The notes under the pieces are model-generated. The model worked only from the letters and a program-made list of their open reading frames with translations. It ran no database searches and had not been told where the DNA came from. This document shows, one piece after another, positions 60,085 through 64,000 of a stretch of DNA of 64,000 bases. Origin of the DNA: Fistularia commersonii (taxonomy: Eukaryota > Chordata > Actinopteri > Syngnathiformes > Fistulariidae); NCBI GenBank assembly GCA_037954325.1, contig JBBMNZ010000003.1, positions 7,979,965 through 8,043,964 on the forward strand. Direction: 5' to 3'. A program made the position numbers and the translations under genes. The first letter of the stretch is position 1. Every line of letters starts with the position of its first letter.

Positions 60085-60345
60085 GTCCTTCATTTATTTA
60101 ACTCATGATCTACGCAACTTGTCCTGCTCTCTGGCTACGCCAAAGACGGTCCCTTGTTGAGATATTTAGACATGCAAAAATTCACTCATTCATGCATCTG
60201 GGCAATCCCCTTCTGCATGTTTTTGGACTGTGGGAAGAAACTAGAAAACCTGGAGTTAACCCACGCAGGCACGGGGAAAACTTTGAAACTCAACACGGAA
60301 AGGTCCCCTGTCAGAACTGGAGACCATCTTGCTGTGCGCTAACCC
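60085..60345 (-). repeat. SINE-A copy
   Basis: Complement of 'atgtttttggactgtgggaa', of 'aacccacgcaggcacgggga' and of 'accatcttgctgtgcgctaa', with a degenerate tail at about 60,090-60,140. Opposite orientation to the neighbour copy at 59.8 kb. Confidence 0.75.
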
Positions 60346-62159
60346 TGATCCAAATACATTTGTCAAATTTGAATTTTTGAACTGACAAAACACAGAAGTA
60401 TTTCTACCAGAAGGGCCTCTTTCCAAGACATTATGCTTTTTTTATTGTTTTTTTTTCTTGCCTTCAAGAAACTCCGACAGGATATTTTATGACAGTTAAG
60501 AAAGTTTTTGTAAAGCAAGTCCTTAAGAGCCAAATCTCAGAAAGATTTCTTTTTTTTTTGAAAGATGGTGCCAGACAGCTGGCCTTAGAAGCGCTGGCTG
60601 CCGTCCCAGATGTCATTTAAGGCGCCGATTCATGACACTGCCAGCATCGTTGAAGAAAAAACAAACCTGAGTGTTTAGAGGTGTCGCTTCTTCAGTTACT
60701 AAACCCACTGAGTGACAGTGATATTCATCAACTCATAAACATGTAGGTTAACCCATGACTAAATTGATTAATGGACTCGGACTTGTTCAAGTAAACTCTG
60801 CAACCAAAACATGTAAGATAATAGGTAAGGATGGATAATAAATGAAAATGTATTAATTCCCTATCGACTACTTGGATTGTGGTAATTAAAAGTTCTGTTT
60901 CAGAGGCTGGATGAAACTGGAGTCAAATCAAAGCTTCGGTTTCATTTGTCGATTTACCCCTGGAGTCGCCCTGCTTTTCAAGACTTGCAAATTTCAGATA
61001 GCAACATATGATAATACACCCTTTTTATTAATGCCTTGTAGAGGAAAGACAACTTTTAACTGGAATGAGTGGCGCCGGGCTTTAAGCTGCGCAGCTTCCA
61101 TGGACATAAAAATGACGATGAAGATGGAAAATAATGACGATGGCTGGCAGTGATCCTGGCCCGTGTTCAAGAGTGAGCCTTCAGACCGCAGAATATTAGC
61201 GGATCTAGTTTTGGCACCAAGCTTTATTTTATAACCACATGCTTGATCTTAATTAAAAAAAAAAAAAAAGTCTTAAACAATTGTTAGGGGATGTGGGGGG
61301 CACTAAGGTCAGACGCCATTCACTTGTTTAAAATTAAAAAGCGAATCGTAGGAACAAGAAAATATTACAAACAATTATTATTATATTAATAATGAATTAT
61401 AATGAAAACAATTATTCAATGTAATTGTAATAATTCAATTTGACTGGGCATAGAGTGGCATAAAGTCCATAATAACATGAAGTCCCTCAGGTATGAATGA
61501 AAGAAAGCAACAACACACTTTGTTTCACTTTCTTTTCAATCCCTCGAACTTTAACCATGTTCTCAGCAAACATGTCAGAGAATCACGCATTCATACGTCC
61601 TCTATTCTGCTCATGTGGTTGCCGCTATGCTGCAGCCAATCCCAGCTGAGACTGAACAAGAGGAGGGGCTTAAACTGAGATGTTCACCTATCAATCAAAG
61701 TGTCATCTGTATAAATCCGATGGAGAAAAACGATGGGTCCTGATCGGAGTTGAACCAGCAACCTCCCCCTGTTTTTCATTAATGTCGGTGCTTGTATGTG
61801 TGTTTAGTGTGTGACATGGTGCACATAAGGGTCTGAAACACTACACTCACACACACATGCTCTCTCAGCAGGGCAATTACAAGGTAATTAATGTGAGATA
61901 AGCATGTTCAGTGATCATATTAACAGCACTCATGATGACTCTCACGCTGATGCACAACTGGAATCTCTGGCTTGTTAATTTGGGGTAAAAATCAAATGTT
62001 GAAAAATTAAAAAGGGAAAAAAAAGAACTGAATCTGGGGGATGAGCTTTAAATGCCAGACAATGCCATCATTTGTTTTTCAATCCGAAATGCCTTGGCTG
62101 AAGAAGTCCTGATCTATGGATGAAGAGCTCATGTAGTGTTTTACAAAAACTTTCTTGAG
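60346..62159. other. Unique noncoding stretch
   Basis: A-tract near 61,255-61,269, AT-rich at 61,370-61,440, CA-rich at about 61,847-61,856. No gene or known repeat recognised. Confidence 0.4.
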
Positions 62160-62690
62160 ACAGTTACAGTGGACTATGAAATACAGCAGAACCTCGGCTG
62201 ATGACTTCTCTTTGAATCTGCTCGCGAACCAAATAAAATCAATTTAAATCTTATTGATCTGTTCTCCGGCTCCAAAAACATACTGCACTCTTTTAAAACT
62301 TTTGTTTATGATTTATTTGTGGCAAGAATGCAAAAAGGAACTAAAAATTACCTCAATTATTACCACGTTTCTGCTGCTCTTTCTCTTCCTGCCAACACTA
62401 CTATGTTTTTCCTTCATTAAACCAGCAAAGATGAAGCCCTTTTGCGTATGAGACCCTCACTAACACTATCTCCAGCAAGCTGTAATGAGGGCTATCTTAC
62501 TGAAAAAAAGCACAAAAAAGTGTTATAATGGGAGAAGACAATGATGTAGGATGTAAACAATGTGGAGAAGCACGAATGACTGTCTTTACGTTACAAAGTG
62601 AGTTCGTCTGTTTGCGCGTTCATGCACCAAGGCTTAGTCATAGATCAAATCAAAATTTGATTGATAACCCTGTTCGCTGGTTGATTTGAT
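62160..62690. mobile_element. Tigger-like nonautonomous element, decayed (tentative)
   Basis: Starts near 'acagcagaacctcggctgat', then 'ctcgcgaaccaaataaaatc'. Collinear short matches to 40,835-41,215. Its right side abuts the truncated RTE LINE. The terminal repeats cannot be drawn with confidence. Confidence 0.35.
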
Positions 62691-62767
62691 TGGAATTAGG
62701 AGCGTGGGTAAGGCTTATGGACCTCCATACTAAAACTGTAATTCTGAAGTTGGAATTCTTAATGGTT

Positions 62768-63390
62768 TCAAAAGGCCCTTCCCTCTGGCCTTCTCTGTAC
62801 TTCTCTATTAGCATTCTCAAAGCAAATACTGCATCTGTAGTACTCATTCTAGGCATGGAGCCATACTGCGGTGCACAAATGCTGACTTCTGCTCTCAGTC
62901 TAGTTCCCACTACTCCTTTCCTCAACTTCATTGTAAGGCTCATCAACTTTGTACCTCTATTGTGGCAGCAGTTTTGAAGGTTCACCTTATTCTTCAAAAT
63001 GGGCACCATCACACTTCGTCTCCATTCCTCAGGCATCTTCTCACTCTCTAAGATCCTGTTGAATAATCTAGTCAGAAACTCTACCGCTGCCTCTCCTAGA
63101 CACTTCCAAATCTCTACAGGTATATCATCAGGACCGACTGCCTTTCCATTCTTCATCCTCCTCAATGCCTTCCTCACTTCACTTTTAAAAATATCAGCTA
63201 CTTTGTGGTCTACAGTAGCCACCTCTTCTACCCTTGCCTCTCCTTCATTTTCCACATTCATCAGCTCTTCAAAGTACTCTTTCCATCTTCCCATCACTCT
63301 TATAGTATCTGTCAATAAATTTCCCTCTCTATCCTTAATCACCTGGACCTGTTGTACATCCTTTCCATCTTTATCTCTCTGTTTCACCAA
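62768..63390 (-). pseudogene. RTE LINE reverse transcriptase, N-terminal part
   Basis: One open frame reads GRWKEYFEELMNVENEGE, GKAVGPDDIPVEIWKCLGE, EWRRSVMVPILKNK, GTKLMSLTMKL and DAVFALRMLIEKYREGQREG. These are the blocks leading to RT motif A. The catalytic aspartates (FVDLEKAYD and YADD) lie beyond the break at about 62,768. The 60 or so residues after the break are unrelated sequence in frame. The open frame on the opposite strand (62,999-63,631) is its shadow. Confidence 0.9.
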
Positions 63391-63553
63391 CCTGCTCCTA
63401 ACGTGTAGAGATCATTCTCTTCCTCCTTACTGTCCAACCGAGCATACAAGTCATCATACGCCCTTAGTTATGCCTTTGCTATCTCTATTTTTACCTTATC
63501 TTGTATCTCCCTGTACTGCTGTCTGTTCCCCTCAGTGCTCCACTTCTTCCTTG

Positions 63554-63990
63554 TTAACTTATTATCTGTATATACTCCTGCACTTCCTCATTCCACCACC
63601 AACTCTTCTTATCTACTTTTCTTCCAGATGACAAACCAAGTACTTGCCTAGCTGTCTCCCTGATGGCACTAGCCGTAGTTGTCCAATCATCTGAAAGCTC
63701 TCCCTGCCCACCCAGAGCCTTTCTCAACTTGTCCCTGAAAACCATACAACAGTCCTCCTTTTCAGCTTCCAGCACTTTGTCCTCTGCTCTGCCTTTGTCC
63801 TCTTGACCTTCCCTGTCACCAAAGTCATCCTACAAACCACCATCCCATGCTGTCTGGCTACACTCTCACCGACAACTACTTTGCACTCTTTCAGGTAACC
63901 TCGTCTGTACAAGATGTAGTCTATCTGCGTGCTTCTACCTCCGCTCTCATAAGTTACCCTATGGTCCAGTTCTTTCTTGAAAAAAAAAAA
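63554..63990 (-). pseudogene. RTE LINE endonuclease C-terminus and linker
   Basis: Frames read DHRVTYESGGRSTQIDYILY, then CKVVVGESVARQHGMVVCRM. After a frame change comes LSDDWTTTASAIRETARQVLG with KSWWWNEEVQEYIQ. The SGGRSTQIDYIL stretch is the end of the APE-type endonuclease, and WWWNEEVQ marks the linker before RT in RTE-clade elements. Broken by at least two frameshifts. Confidence 0.85.
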
Positions 63991-64000
63991 AAAAGTTCAC

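Larger units (their letters stand above)
62768..64000 (-). mobile_element. RTE-type LINE, 3' part missing, 5' part beyond window
   Basis: Read leftward from 64,000: end of the APE-type endonuclease, linker, then the first blocks of reverse transcriptase, breaking off near 62,768 after EKYREGQREG. The rest of RT and the 3' end are absent, unlike the usual 5' truncation, so a later deletion or insertion removed them. Frameshifts near 63,720, 63,554 and 63,390 and a T/A-tract near 63,980-63,994 show decay. It continues past the window. Confidence 0.85.

Noticed and set aside
62999..63631. 210-codon plus-strand frame, serine/leucine-rich
   Set aside because: It is the antisense shadow of the RTE LINE coding sequence.

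Overview
The window looks like noncoding, repeat-rich DNA from a bony fish (teleost) chromosome. Four things point that way: a Rex3-type LINE with its (GATG)n tail, an RTE-type LINE, L2-type LINE 3' ends with the fish 'TGTAATG' tail, and a very abundant tRNA-derived SINE. Long homopolymers and microsatellites fill much of the remainder. I cannot name the species. There is no complete protein-coding gene, rRNA, functional tRNA, CRISPR array or operon. Almost all open frames are chance, or are translations of repeats.

Layout. 0.4-20 kb: about a dozen copies of one SINE family (called SINE-A here) in both orientations, several with an internal array of ~40 bp units. This stretch also holds an L2 3' end nested in one array (5.6 kb), a diverged repeat pair (0.5 and 3.7 kb), a (GATA)~40 tract (15.1 kb) and a perfect 17-bp-stem hairpin (17.6 kb). 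20-29 kb: simple repeats, a second SINE (SINE-B), an RTE scrap and GC-richer unique patches. 29.4-30.6 kb: an internally deleted Rex3-like LINE. 31.9-36.3 kb: a foldback-like repeat with ~120 bp inverted arms, more SINE-A copies, and a 286-bp TIR element inserted in a SINE-A array. 39-45 kb: an RT motif scrap, a SINE-A copy split by another insertion, an L2 LINE 3' part, and further members of the foldback family. 47-50 kb: a hAT-like miniature element, a Tigger/pogo element that still encodes part of a CENP-B-type helix-turn-helix, and SINE-B. 50-57 kb: AT-rich unique DNA and simple repeats. 57.3-64 kb: a foldback-family copy, a Rex3 RT remnant, SINE-A copies, one possible 72-nt exon (59,192-59,263), and an RTE LINE on the minus strand that runs off the right end.

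Taken together the window reads as intergenic or deep-intronic sequence shaped by retrotransposons. The most distinctive property is that SINE-A copies carry internally amplified ~40 bp units, and at least four of these arrays have been interrupted by other elements. The best hint of a host gene is the small plus-strand exon candidate at 59.2 kb, which I cannot assign to a family.
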